DNA of 64,000 nt from Trichosphaerium sp. ATCC 40318 (Eukaryota > Discosea > Flabellinia > Trichosidae). The position numbers and the translations under genes were made by a program. How positions within the stretch are numbered: the first letter of the stretch is position 1; every line of letters begins with the position of its first letter. The DNA lies in assembly GCA_038496445.1 (NCBI GenBank), contig JALMLS010000093.1, positions 248,001 to 312,000 of the forward strand, read 5' to 3'. The notes below the pieces were generated by a model, which was given only the letters and a program-made list of their open reading frames with translations, made no database searches and was not told where the DNA came from. This document shows, piece by piece, positions 1 to 10,029 of this stretch.

Positions 1-402
1 CTTGGCCCTTTTGAGGCTGCATTGAACCTACTGTTAACAGGATTAAAAGTATATGTTAACAAAGTTGTTCTTGATAAAGGAATTCCACTTCCAATAATTA
101 AAGGTACGAATTTCATCATTTATTTTTACACGAAAATTGCTTCATCAAGTGCTAATGTACTGGACTCTAAACTACATAAAAAATAGTCTAGCACATTACA
201 CTTTCGTTGTAGTAATTGCTTGGCATTTACTGCGCTTGGCTATGTTATAACTGTTCTAAAATCGTTTTTTTTAGGTGTTACATTTGTGAATCCACAAATT
301 TCTCTGGCAAATAAATACATTGCTGTAGACACAGATATTAACTATACACCATCATTGGATATACATAGAAATGTGAATACATCATCAGTAGATATTGTTT
401 AA
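1..402 (+). CDS. BPI/LBP/CETP-fold protein, C-terminal end (partial)
   Basis: This is the last two exons of a gene that begins upstream of the window. Exon one (1-103) reads LGPFEAALNLLLTGLKVYVN and on to GIPLPIIKG. An intron starting GTACGA and ending in a T-run plus AG follows (acceptor near 275). The last exon reads GVTFVNPQISLANKYIAVDT and stops at 402. The pattern of a hydrophobic helix, then G-(I/F)-PLP, then G-x-T/S-FxNPxI, then Y-x-x-V-x-T-D matches the end of the C-terminal barrel of bactericidal/permeability-increasing protein and LPS-binding protein. These are secreted lipid-binding proteins that bind lipid A or carry lipids. Family membership rests on this short tail only; the N-terminal barrel is not visible. 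Part of the last intron and the last exon are duplicated, in decayed form, about 760 bases downstream. Confidence 0.6.
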
Positions 403-503
403 GGGAGAAACAATTAATAAAACAAATCAAAGAATCAACGACTTTATTTTTTTATACTTTGTTATACGAATAACAGTTAATAGTATTTAAGGTTACAGTT
501 GTA

Positions 504-764
504 CTATTCTTGATTGCAACACAAAATCTGTAATTTACATCTTTTAGTGGCACATGGAAAGGATTTTGTTGTCCTGTCGTTGAAATTGAAAGCGTACTTT
601 TGGTCATATCCAAAGTAGCCGACATGATTTCTATCAGAAAAAAAAGGCATCAATACACCATTAGTTTTTATAAATACTTACGTGTTGCCGGAAAGGGTCA
701 AGTCACCCTCAACTCTCCAAGTTGGCATATGCTCAACGCCAAAGCCAGTGGTTTGTACTCCGAA
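504..764 (-). CDS. Unrecognised small protein, last two exons
   Basis: Two minus-strand exons (764-682 and 630-504) join in phase across an intron with a GTAAGT donor and a TTCTGATAG acceptor. The joined reading begins FGVQTTGFGVEH, continues through NHVGYFGYDQKYAFNFND and ends with a cysteine-containing tail before a stop at 504. The acceptor of the upstream exon is preceded by CACTAAC, a good branch-point sequence. A first exon probably lies between about 790 and 930 but I could not fix it. The gene converges on the BPI-like gene at 402. I do not recognise the family; the Cys-containing C-terminus suggests a secreted product but this is inference. A decayed second copy lies at about 1250-1472. 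Confidence 0.4.
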
Positions 765-969
765 CTTGAATTCAGTTCCAGGTAAATAAAGTTAGTGAAA
801 ATTTAGCCGGATATTGGTTTTGTCTTGCCTGATTTCTATACGATGAAAAGTATTTTAAAAAGAAGCCGTCGAATTGTACGTATGTAAAATGAGACTTTCA
901 TGATATTACACATGTTCATGGTCAAGTGAAAGAATTGTTCTAGATGGTACAATAAAGTGCTTTGTTGTG

Positions 970-1155
970 TAATTGCTTGCTTTACTGCGCTGGCTATGTT
1001 ATAACTGTTCTAAAATCGTTTTTTTTAGTGTTACATTTGTGAATCCACAAATTTCTCTAGCAAATAAATACATTGCTGTAGACAAGATATTAACTATACA
1101 CCATCATTGGATATACATAGAAATGGGAATACATCATCAGTAGATATTGTTTAAG
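970..1155 (+). pseudogene. Decayed copy of the BPI-like last intron and exon
   Basis: The sequence matches 211-402 closely but carries small deletions. The acceptor reads TTTTTTAG followed by TGTTAC instead of GTGTTAC, and a two-base loss near 1083 changes the frame. The exon can no longer be read as in the intact copy. No upstream exons of the BPI-like gene are duplicated, so this piece never had a complete gene. Confidence 0.7.
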
Positions 1156-1249
1156 GAAGGAACAATTAATAAAACAAATCAAAGAATCGACTTTATTTTT
1201 TGATACGAATAACAGTTAATAGTATTTAAGGTTACAGTTGTACTATTCT

Positions 1250-1472
1250 TGATTGCAACACAAAATCTGTAATTTACATCTTTTAGTGACATGGAAAGGA
1301 TTTTAGGTGTTGAAATTGAAACGTTGGTCATATCCAAGTAGCCAAAATGATTTGTAGAAAAAAAAGGGAATCAATACACCATTATTTTTAATACTTACGT
1401 GTTGGCCGGAATACAAGTCACCCTCAACTTCATTATATGCTCAACGCCAAAGCCAGTGGCTTGTACTCCGAA
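1250..1472 (-). pseudogene. Decayed copy of the small minus-strand gene
   Basis: The stretch matches 504-764. The upstream exon still begins FGVQATGFGVEH, but a deletion near 1430 removes several codons and shifts the frame. The intron keeps a GTAAGTATT donor, but the acceptor TAG seen in the intact copy is altered to CTACAAATC. The downstream exon has further small losses. Confidence 0.65.
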
Positions 1473-1650
1473 CTTGAAAGGTTTGGCAGCTGCGCATAAA
1501 GTTAAAATTGCCGGATATTGCGCTTGTGAGAAAAAGAAGCCGTCGATTTGTACGTATGTAAAATGAGACTTGTCATGATAACGACTTACACATGTGTCAT
1601 GGTCAGAGAAAGAAAGAATTGTTCGAGATGGTGCAATATACTTATAGCTC

Positions 1651-2292
1651 TTTACGAAGTCTCTGTGCGTAGTGGTATGCCGCAGTGGTGTTATTTTTTT
1701 GTGTTTGATTATTTTTGGTCTAGTTTGGGAAAACGCTGCCTAACTGTTACGAGACGCGTTTAATAATACTAACACGCGAATAAGGAATCTTATTGGTTTC
1801 TTTCCAGTGATTCTTACCGCTAAAACAAGTAGATTCTCCAAAAGCTCTAGTTTTGACAACCTAAAGCTTGGACAGAAGCCTGACTTGATTGTAACGTGTT
1901 CCCACTATGAATAAGCATTCAGTCCTGTGGCTTAGTGTCGATGAACGGATGCACGTGATAAGTTCCGCTTAAAAAGTAGGGTTGTAGAGCAAATTGAGTG
2001 CGTGAATCGGTGGATTGGCGGAACGTTGTTCGAAATTGTCAATAACTGTTCGAAAAAAATTCGAACAATTTATTCGGTTCCTTTTTGTTTATGGTAAAGT
2101 ACCCATTTCGCTGTTTTTCATTCTATTCCACATTCTCAATATCTTGCGTAGTTACTTGGCTTCGAGTTCGTACCTTAGCGACCTTTCAGGTGGCGTGAAA
2201 TGAATTATTTTCAGTGATTGACCCATACGGTCTATGACTTAACTTGTTCACTGTTCGAAACTAAGATTTATTTCATAATTAACCCTACAACA
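1651..2292. other. Spacer without a supportable gene
   Basis: Nothing convincing was found. A plus-strand open stretch at 2015-2203 is hydrophobic and short, lacks family resemblance, and is most likely the 5' flank of the next gene. One CACGTG lies at 1952. Confidence 0.5.
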
Positions 2293-2760
2293 ATGACCAC
2301 ACTTTCATCAACCATTCGCAGAAACGCTTATTCATCCTACACTAAAGAGTTTAAAAAGCCAGTGCGCGTTACGAGGAGAAAACCAATAAACCATTTATCA
2401 AAGAACAAAGCACAAATGTTAGTAGAGGACGTACAAGCACAGTCTCATTGTAGGACATGGACAACATCAACGCCAAAACAATGGTTCCACAGTCTACGAA
2501 GGAACTGTCAACGGCCACCTCATAAGCGTTCAGATGCTTTTAATAGAGACAGAAAACAGCTAAATCAGCTTACATTATCAACACATCGCATAAAATCTTT
2601 TGACAGTCAAACACCACAGAAACAAAGAATGTCAACCAGAACAACAAGAGAACCAGCTCCAAAACTTCATTTCCCGGATCATTTTGATGTGCTTCTTACA
2701 GATAGTTTATCTAGTTTACCCATTATAACCACTGCTTGGGGTGTACACAACGTGGTGTAA
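2293..2760 (+). CDS. Basic orphan protein, 155 residues, intronless
   Basis: An uninterrupted frame begins at the ATG at 2293 (MTTLSSTIRRNAYSSYTKEF) and stops at 2760. An in-frame extension upstream to 2218 starts on TTG and was not used. The protein is rich in Arg, Lys, Ser and Thr over the first 130 residues, with KKPVRVTRRK and many RT/RxS pairs. It ends with a short conserved-looking stretch LHFPDHFDVLLTDSLSSLP followed by a hydrophobic tail. AATAAATAAA follows the stop and could serve for polyadenylation. I know no matching family. A nucleic-acid or cytoskeleton binding role is a guess from charge alone. Confidence 0.5.
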   Translation: MTTLSSTIRRNAYSSYTKEFKKPVRVTRRKPINHLSKNKAQMLVEDVQAQSHCRTWTTSTPKQWFHSLRRNCQRPPHKRSDAFNRDRKQLNQLTLSTHRIKSFDSQTPQKQRMSTRTTREPAPKLHFPDHFDVLLTDSLSSLPIITTAWGVHNVV

Positions 2761-3033
2761 AATAAATAAAAAACTTGTACATACTTTAGTTTCAGCAATT
2801 TCCATTCCTTATCGAAACATACCACCTCGTCCCTGCTAAGAACCCATTCATAACTGTGACAGTGCTAGTTTATTATTTATCAGCGCATTGCAAGTGTTGA
2901 TAGAGTAAAACATTCATGAATAAAGGCAGAGACCTTCTGCGACCGCTAGTTTTTCACGTGATTAGCAGAAGCCGTTGTAGCAAGCCACCGTATTTTGTGT
3001 TGCATAAAAGCGATACATGAGTTGTTTTTGTCC

Positions 3034-3796
3034 ATGGCGAAGCAAGAAAATGTTAAACGCGAAGATGATGATTCAAACTACTCTAAAATGATTGGCGTAT
3101 ACATTAACGGCAATTTTTACGATAACGAGTTGGTACCAACCTCGTTTCAACGTTTTTTTTGTTTTTCTGTCATATCTGACTATGAGAGCACCTAAGGAGC
3201 TCGTTTCTTTTAATTCTGCTGCAGCTCTACGGAAGAAATGTAAAGAAATGAAATTGTTTGTTTCAGGCAACAAGGAGACATTAGCAAAGGTACTCACGCG
3301 TTGGTACTCATTTTCTAAGCGTTTAAAGAGAATTTTGGATCACGCAGTTGAAACTGGCACAAACAGTACGTTAGAGGTACTTACGTATTATTTAACGCGT
3401 TATAAGCACATTTACGGGGCGCTTATCAGCCAGCCTCAAAAATAAGCCCTCGTTTATCAAATTTAATGTCAAAATTTGTTTCAGAGATAACTACCCAAAA
3501 ACAACCCAGTAGCGGTTCACAATGCAATGTCGACGAAGATACGATACACAGTACGCTATTTCGTTCCCAGAAATGATCTTACTGCTCCTAGAGCGCAGTA
3601 ATTGAGCCAATTTGTTGTTAAAATACTTATTTTATGACGTACTTTGCTAGGCGAGCTACATGATAAGGCTTCCTCAGTGAGCAATGAAGTTGTGCAAACA
3701 CATTCGAAGGACACAACAAAAAGGTCACGTGACGAAAACTCGACAACATTGCCAGAACCGAAGCGTCCTAAAAAAACACAAAAATTACCAAAATAA
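3034..3796 (+). CDS. SAP-domain protein, about 150 residues
   Basis: Five exons join in phase from the ATG at 3034. Predicted introns are 3133-3196, 3290-3319, 3366-3484 and 3553-3650. The N-terminus is acidic and polar (MAKQENVKREDDDSNYSK). Exons 2 and 3 encode a SAP motif: leucines and basics around AALRKKCKEMKLFVSGNKET followed by LAKRLKRIL. SAP motifs bind AT-rich DNA or RNA in nuclear proteins. The C-terminus is a basic tail ending PEPKRPKKTQKLPK, a likely nuclear localisation signal. The second intron would be only 30 nt and leaves the frame open if retained, so both forms are possible. A nuclear role in chromatin or RNA processing is inferred from the SAP motif and tail. The small size excludes large SAP proteins such as the SAF-A type. 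Confidence 0.65.
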
Positions 3797-4040
3797 ACAA
3801 CTAGATACAAGTTTCCTTGGTAGACAAAGAACAGGTTGGTATGAAAAGTTGTGCTCTTGTCATGCAAATAACGTGAGTACTATATCTCGTTGTTTAATGT
3901 AGTGACTGCAGTCATTATTCTCCTAAAGATTTAAGCGTCACGAGCATTACCGTAAAAAAGTGACATAATATTTTATCTCTGAAAAAAACAATTTGACGCT
4001 AAAATTAAACTTAACCAAATCGTGAAGCCTAAAGCACCTC

Positions 4041-4742
4041 ATGGGCGGAGTTACATCAAGGGAAGAGCGTATGCTCATCTTAGGTGCAGTAAAACGCGTG
4101 TTGTGCCTCTAAGAGTATCTAGGACTTGCTGGAGCTGGAAAAACAAGACTAGCCCAAGGAATGGTCTTGGGGAATCAATTTAATGACGTACAGTGTTTAT
4201 CTAAGAATAAATAACGTTAAACGACTTCACGCAATCTAACTGTCTCAAGGCTATTGGTGTAATACCTACAATAGCTATGGGTGCTGTCTCGTTTAAATAC
4301 AAGAATATAAACTACACTTTGTGGTACGAGACACGAAAACACTGTTTTACTTGGTCAAATCCATCAACAAAGCTATAACTGACATGTATGTAGGGACATG
4401 AAAGACACAGAGGAAGTGAGACCGCTGTGGAGGCACTACTACCAAAATGCGACTGTTGTTGTTTTTGTTGTTGATTCAACAAACAAAGAAACATTAGAAG
4501 AAGCTGGAATGATACTAAATAAACTCGTAAGAGAGGAGGAGCTAAAAGATTGTCCATTTCTGATTATGGCTAATAAACAAGACACTGACAACTCAATGTC
4601 TGCTGATCAAGTCCGTGATGGGCTTGGAATCTCAGAAGCACCCATAAAGAACTGGCATATTGAAGGTACAAGTGCAGTCACTGGTGAAGGTGTAGTTGCT
4701 GGATTGGATTGGTTGTCAGACGTTGTCAATAGTAAACAATAA
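4041..4742 (+). CDS. Arf-like small GTPase with altered switch II
   Basis: Four exons (introns 4084-4121, 4188-4249, 4324-4393) encode about 177 residues. The start MGGVTSREERMLILGLAGAG has a Gly at position 2, the usual myristoylation site of Arf proteins. The G1 loop GLAGAGKT is intact. The switch I region IPTIAMGAVSFKYKNINYTL matches the Arf IPTIGFNVE pattern. After the conserved Trp the G3 motif should be DVGGQ but reads DMKDTEE before RPLWRHYYQN. G4 is NKQD and G5 is TSA. Arf and Arl proteins switch between GDP and GTP on membranes to direct traffic. Loss of the G3 glycine and catalytic glutamine suggests weak hydrolysis or a constitutive state. The frame over this junction is fixed by the splice site, so a mis-spliced model is the main alternative. 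Confidence 0.85.
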
Positions 4743-4905
4743 ACATATTTATAGCATTGATGTACTCCAAGTACTTTGTTAGGCTAAAGGTGGTGACTTG
4801 GAATCGTTGGTATGTTGCAATTTGTTTTTTGAAAAGTGTTGAATATTTGCATGTACATTAAGTTCACAAACTCAGTTGTTTACACCTTCTCGTAGGAAAA
4901 CAGCA

Positions 4906-7034
4906 ATGAAGTTTCTGTTATTTGCTTTATTAGCCTTTTGTGGTATTGTTCAAGCAGCATACGAGCCAAATTGGAAGAGTTTAGGTAAGATAAGCGTAAT
5001 CACGTGATTTTTCCTTTTTTTAGCTAAAAAGGGTACTTCTTAGATTCTCGTCCGATTCCAGAGTGGTATGATCAAGCCAAGTTTGGTATTGTCACTTTTG
5101 AACAATAATTCAAGTTTTTGAAAGAAGCTCATCTAACTTTTCCGGTTTAGGTTTATTCATCCATTGGGGCGTGTACAGGTGCTTGTTTACAGTTCCTTTA
5201 CGCTTCTATTTACTGTTTTAGTGTACCAGCATGGGCCGAAGTGGGTTTGAACTATGAAACCCCTCAGCAACTAGGAGAATGGTATCAGTACAACATGAGG
5301 CAACCAAACACGCCAGGTTTGAATACAGCGTCAGAAAAAGAGTTAGAAGTATCTGATTGTGATATTAGTGTACAACTTTCACAAGGCGACCTATGGAAGC
5401 GCTTCATATACTGACTTTGCTCCTGACTTCAAGCCTACGTTGTGGGATCCAGATAGGTAAACATTGTTCGTTAAGGGCAAACAATCTGTGTTTTTTTACA
5501 ACTTGTTTTCAAGGTGGGCCGACATTTTCGAAAAAGCAGGAGCTAAGTACATTGTTTTGACTTCTAAGCACTGTGACGGATATGCCCTATGGCCTTCGAA
5601 GCAGAAACAACACTGGAACGCTGGAGATGTTGGACCAGGTAACTTTTTTGTTGGAAACAATTGTCACCTGTTTCAACTAAAATAATCAGAAACTTCTTTT
5701 TTTTCAAAAGTGGGAACAAAATGTAAATCACAGACCTGACAATTGTTTTAGAACGAGATCTTGTTGGTCCTTTGCTCGATTCTGTCAAGAAAAGAGGTAT
5801 TCATACAGGTCTATATTACTGCAACTTTGAGTGGTACAACGATAAACTGATGAGCTCTACTCCGCACGACTACATCACTGAGGTAATCGCAAATCTCCTA
5901 CCCACTTTAACAACCTTTGTTAGACATGGATACCGATGTACAAGGATTTGATTAACACTTATAAACCGGAAGTTGTTTGGGGAGATTACGCTATTAATTA
6001 TCCTTCCTCTTGGTGGAACAGCACTGAATTGTTGGCTTGGATATATAATGAATCACCTATCAAAGACTATGTAGTAGTCGATGATAGATGGGGAAATGAC
6101 ACACGTGGCGTACACGGCGGGTTTTCAACAGTTGAGGTACACGACTTACAAACAACAACAAAATATGTTAATTAACTTTTTCTTAGTACGGGCATGGCAC
6201 TCCCTACCTCACAAAGAAATGGGAATTTAATAGGTGCGATTAAATTAATAAGACCTTGTTCTTTATTAATATCCTCAATAGAGGCATTGGATATTCGTTC
6301 GGCTACAACAGACAAGAAAATGTGCGGATTTAAAAAATCATGTTAAACACAGTTTTTTTTGTTTAACTATGTCTCAGGTCACTATCTACTCTACGGCTGA
6401 AGAACTCATTCAACTCCTTGTTGATACAGGTTTGTTATTCAAGTATTTGCTACCTGCATAACTTACTTTTGATAGTTGCTCACAATGGCAATCTGTTGTT
6501 GGATGTTGGTACTTGTTTTTGTATTTTAGTTGTTGCTTGGTATTAATGCTGCCGATTTCTAGGTCCTACAGCTGATGGAAGGATTGATAATGTTCAAGCG
6601 GAGCGTATATTACAGATAGGAACTTGGTTATCCGTCAATGGAGAAGGTATCTACAATACGAAACCATGGACAGTACAAAAAGAACCAAAAAGTAATATTT
6701 GGTACACTCAAAATAAATCCCTCTCAAGTGTGTACGCATTCATACAGGAATGGCCAGCAGGTGTGTGACATTGCTTACTACTATGAATTCGAGTGGTTCA
6801 TACTTACACTAGTGTAGGTGGTAAGGTAACACTCGAGAGCTTCAAAGAAAAACCAGCCAAAGTTATTTTATTCGGCCACACTGATAGTTTGAGTTTTACA
6901 GTAACAACTTCAGGTTCGTTTTAGTTTTTGTGTTAGGTTATTTCTAAACATACACAGGACTTGAAATATCGTTACCACCATTTTCACCAAGTCTGATGTC
7001 AGAAATGTGGGCATTTAAGATTGTAATGGCTTAG
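4906..7034 (+). CDS. Secreted alpha-L-fucosidase (GH29)
   Basis: The first exon encodes a signal peptide, [17 protein letters not shown], then YEPNWKSL. Roughly a dozen short introns follow. The spliced protein shows the GH29 order: [59 protein letters not shown], then [14 protein letters not shown], and [15 protein letters not shown], whose Asp is the expected nucleophile. [32 protein letters not shown] and a C-terminal beta domain ending [12 protein letters not shown] follow. The enzyme removes terminal alpha-L-fucose from glycans in the lysosome or outside the cell. Length (about 450 residues) fits the family. The start is chosen because it gives the signal peptide and sits 160 bases after the preceding stop. 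A fucose mutarotase gene lies at 49.2 kb, which would act on the released sugar. Confidence 0.93.
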
Positions 7035-7059
7035 AAATAAATTTCAACAAAGTGCCTTA

Positions 7060-7475
7060 CGCAAAGTATTTATTTTACATTTCAAATGATGATAAAAATG
7101 AGAATTTAACTTCTACTTCTGAAACTTTTCTGTTGCCCAGTGATTCTCGTTAAAACAAGAACTGATATCCAGTTCGTTAATAGCTTCTTTGGTGATCTGA
7201 GTATCGCCATAGACTTCAATATGTTGTAGAGATTTTAAGTATTTCAAACAATCATTTGAAACTTTGCATTGTTGATTGCCTTTAAACCTTCAACAGTTAT
7301 ATTCATATTATAAGAAAGGTGTATTGTGTGAACATCTTTGAGAGCGTTTAATCAAAGATCTGTTACTTGTGTATGGGCCAAGTCAATGCTGTGACTTTTT
7401 AAGGATACCTTCATCAGTAACTGCTGAGCGTGCTAGGTTTATAGTACGACAGTTTGTCTTATATACCTTAAACTG
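7060..7475 (-). pseudogene. Decayed LRR pseudogene related to the F-box/LRR gene at 31.3 kb
   Basis: Read on the minus strand, three frames each carry pieces of one leucine-rich repeat pattern: SAVTDEGILK, then SIDLAHTQVTD, then LNALKDVHTIHLSYNMNIT with VEGLKAI, and a tail with QITKEAINELDISSC. The pieces are separated by frameshifts and stops, so no protein of more than about 30 residues survives. The repeat phrase with VH-T-I-x-L and V-T-D matches the intronless LRR protein at 31308-32933. The fragment sits in the spacer between the fucosidase and the ligase gene. Confidence 0.65.
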
Positions 7476-7605
7476 AAGAACAACTGATTTTTAGGTACAC
7501 GTGTGGAGTCTTTTTTTTTTCGCAAAGTCAACAAATCTCCACTTTTGCCGTCTGACTTAATTTTGCAGTTAAGCGTTGAGAAATTTTTACCATTCGTACC
7601 TCGTA

Positions 7606-9740
7606 ATGTCCTTTGAGTATCCTTCTGATATTCTCATACACGCCGCGAGAACTTGGCCAAACCAGATAGTGCAATGTGGTGAGCCAATAAAGTTACCTGA
7701 GCAAGTTTTTAAAGCTAGACTCTAGGAGATGAATCTTTGGAATATAAGAAGCTTCTGGATCAATCTAAACTTGTAGCAGGAGCTTTACAGCAACGAGGAA
7801 TTAAACGCGGAGGTTTACTGCTTTCATTCACAGCAGACGCTTTCTCTAACTTGTTATGGGCGTTTGCGGCCAATTTTCTTGGTTGTAAAATATTGGATTG
7901 TGAGATGTTCGAAAAAGCACGTGATTGATTACTAAACGGGTTTTTTTAGTGCGACTTAAACCTCGTCAGGCTGTCATAGCTATTTGCAACGCTCATAATT
8001 TAGAGGTCAAGGCAATACTCACTAGACCCGGAGAGTTATTTGAAAGTCTTGACTGTGAGAATGTGTTCCTTGCATTAAAGTCGCAAGGTTTCGGTGAAAA
8101 CATCAAAATACTTAAAACTGAAAACATTTTATTAGGTTCTATCCCGAGTCTAGAACACTTGATAGATGAAGATGTTAAGTTCGCAGAAGTAAAAAGAGAT
8201 GTTAAAGATGCGTGCATAATGTGCTGTACTTCTGGAACAACAGGGAACCCAAAAATTGTGGTGCACTCTAATTTTGCTATCTGCGGAATAATCAAAGCAA
8301 CTCAGACTAAAACGTACTTAGTATCCTCTCATAAAGGTATACCTGTCTTTACATCTTCATTATCAATCCAACCTTTAATTAACTAGATACTGAACTTATG
8401 GTGATTCCAATGATGGCTACTGTAACCTATGTTACAGTATTAAAGTGCTTGAACCGTGGAGTTAAACTTGTTTATGCAAAAAATGCAATGGATGTACGCT
8501 TTTGAGACTTCCTATACCTGTACTTCGAATTGACAAATATTCATTTCTTTTAGTACAAATCAGCATTGCCTCTTATTGAGAAGCATAAAGTGACAACGTA
8601 AGAATCTCTGTTAGTGTATTTTTTTTCGCAATTTTTTTTTAAACAGAGCTCTACCCCTAGCATGATTGCTTGGTCTCAGATTATACTGTCGTTTATTGGA
8701 AATGATCAAATAGATTTCTCAAGTTTAAAAAAAGTTGCCATTGCTGGTATGAAAGTACCACGAACAACCATGGCAAAGGTACACTTTTTTTTTTTCAAGT
8801 TAATTTGATTTTAAGTGTTTTGTTCAGATTCTGAAGAAGCACCCAAGTATTCAGTTTTCTATTGGTTATGGATCATCAGAGGGAATGTCATTTGCATGGA
8901 GCAATGTTACCACTGGATTAGAAGAAGGTCTTGTTCCCTTTGATTTTGTCAGTATCCAAATCCGTGATTCGAATGGCGAAGTATTAAAAGACAGTGGTAA
9001 AAGACAATCTTGCTTGTATTGCTTTTTCTGACTGTTTCTTAGATTCTGGTCATATATGGATTAAGACTCCTTTTGTTGCTTCTGAGATTATAGGAGCCAC
9101 AAAGGAGTTCTTGAAAGATGGCTGGTGAGTCTTTTGAGGCGTCTATCTTACTTGTTGATATCAACTGATTGTACAACAAACAGGTTAGATACTAGCGACT
9201 ATGGGTATCTCAGTGAGGGTAAGGTGTATTTACAAGGTAGATCTGATGTACGTAAACTTTTTTTTGTTGAGATACAATTGAAAGAGTTAACCACAAGAGC
9301 TAAAACCGGTTCGTTTATTTTAGGATCTGATAATATCTCAAAATGGAAAGAAGTTTGGTGCAAATACTATTGAAGACAAGATGCTGCAACTCAAAGGCAT
9401 ATCAAAAACAGTAGTATTTGGTGTACCCGCTACAGAGGCAAGTTTGAAAATCAACGTCAACCATCGCAAAGTTTGTTCTGAAGTTGTTAATCTCTTTGCA
9501 TAGCTCGGAGACTTTGTGTGCGTTGTATATGAGCCTGAGGCTGGTGTTACTGTTTCACCAGAACAAGTGAGAACTCACTATAAAGAACACTTTGAAAACC
9601 TTGGGGTAGCTCCTGTGGAGTACTTTCTTAGCGTACAGAAAATCCAATCTACAGATAGAGGAAAGATATCGAAGAAGCAAATAAGGGAGTCTATTAAACA
9701 ACGTTTAAACCTCTCTCAACAGCAACTAAGCAGGTGGTAA
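7606..9740 (+). CDS. Adenylate-forming enzyme, 4-coumarate/acyl-CoA ligase-like
   Basis: From the ATG at 7606 (MSFEYPSDILIHAARTWPNQ) about ten exons encode roughly 500 residues. Core motifs of the AMP-binding superfamily are present in order: the phosphate loop CCTSGTTGNPKIVVHS, the A5 motif as IGYGSSEGMSFAW, the A7 region as DTSDYGYLSEGKVYLQGR, the A8 hinge as SDDLIISQNGKKFGANTIE, and the A10 lysine region as STDRGKISKKQIR. These enzymes activate a carboxylic acid with ATP to an acyl-adenylate and usually pass it to CoA. Closest in style are 4-coumarate-CoA ligase and fatty acyl-CoA ligase-like proteins. The substrate cannot be read from the sequence. There is no visible signal peptide. No PTS1-type tripeptide is seen; the C-terminus is LSRW. 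Confidence 0.88.
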
Positions 9741-10029
9741 TTACGGACATAGCTAAGCAAGGAACATGCTGGTCATATGGAGCAAGTGTCATGTTTTACT
9801 CTACTTGATTTCCACATTTGTATTTTCAAGTAATTAAGAAAGTTCTTTACAATTTCCTTATGTCACGTGACATACGAAAAAACCGTTGTATTCGAGTTCG
9901 TTACTAAGTGTTGCTTCTTTATTCTTCGTTGGGAAAGCTAAAGTATAGAGTGAGGACAGTGTTGGCAACAACGAATTCACCCATCTTAAGTTTCGTTAGA
10001 AGTTTCCATTTAACATTAGTTCGCACAAG

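Larger units (their letters stand above)
211..1650. repeat. Imperfect tandem duplication, two units of about 700-750 bases
   Basis: Bases from about 211 to 960 are repeated from about 970 to 1650. Both units share the end of the BPI-like intron, its last exon, the spacer and the minus-strand small gene. The second unit differs mainly by many 1-10 base deletions, for example a lost G at the splice acceptor near 1029 and a shortened stretch near 1430. The first unit keeps open reading frames and the second does not. Confidence 0.85.
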
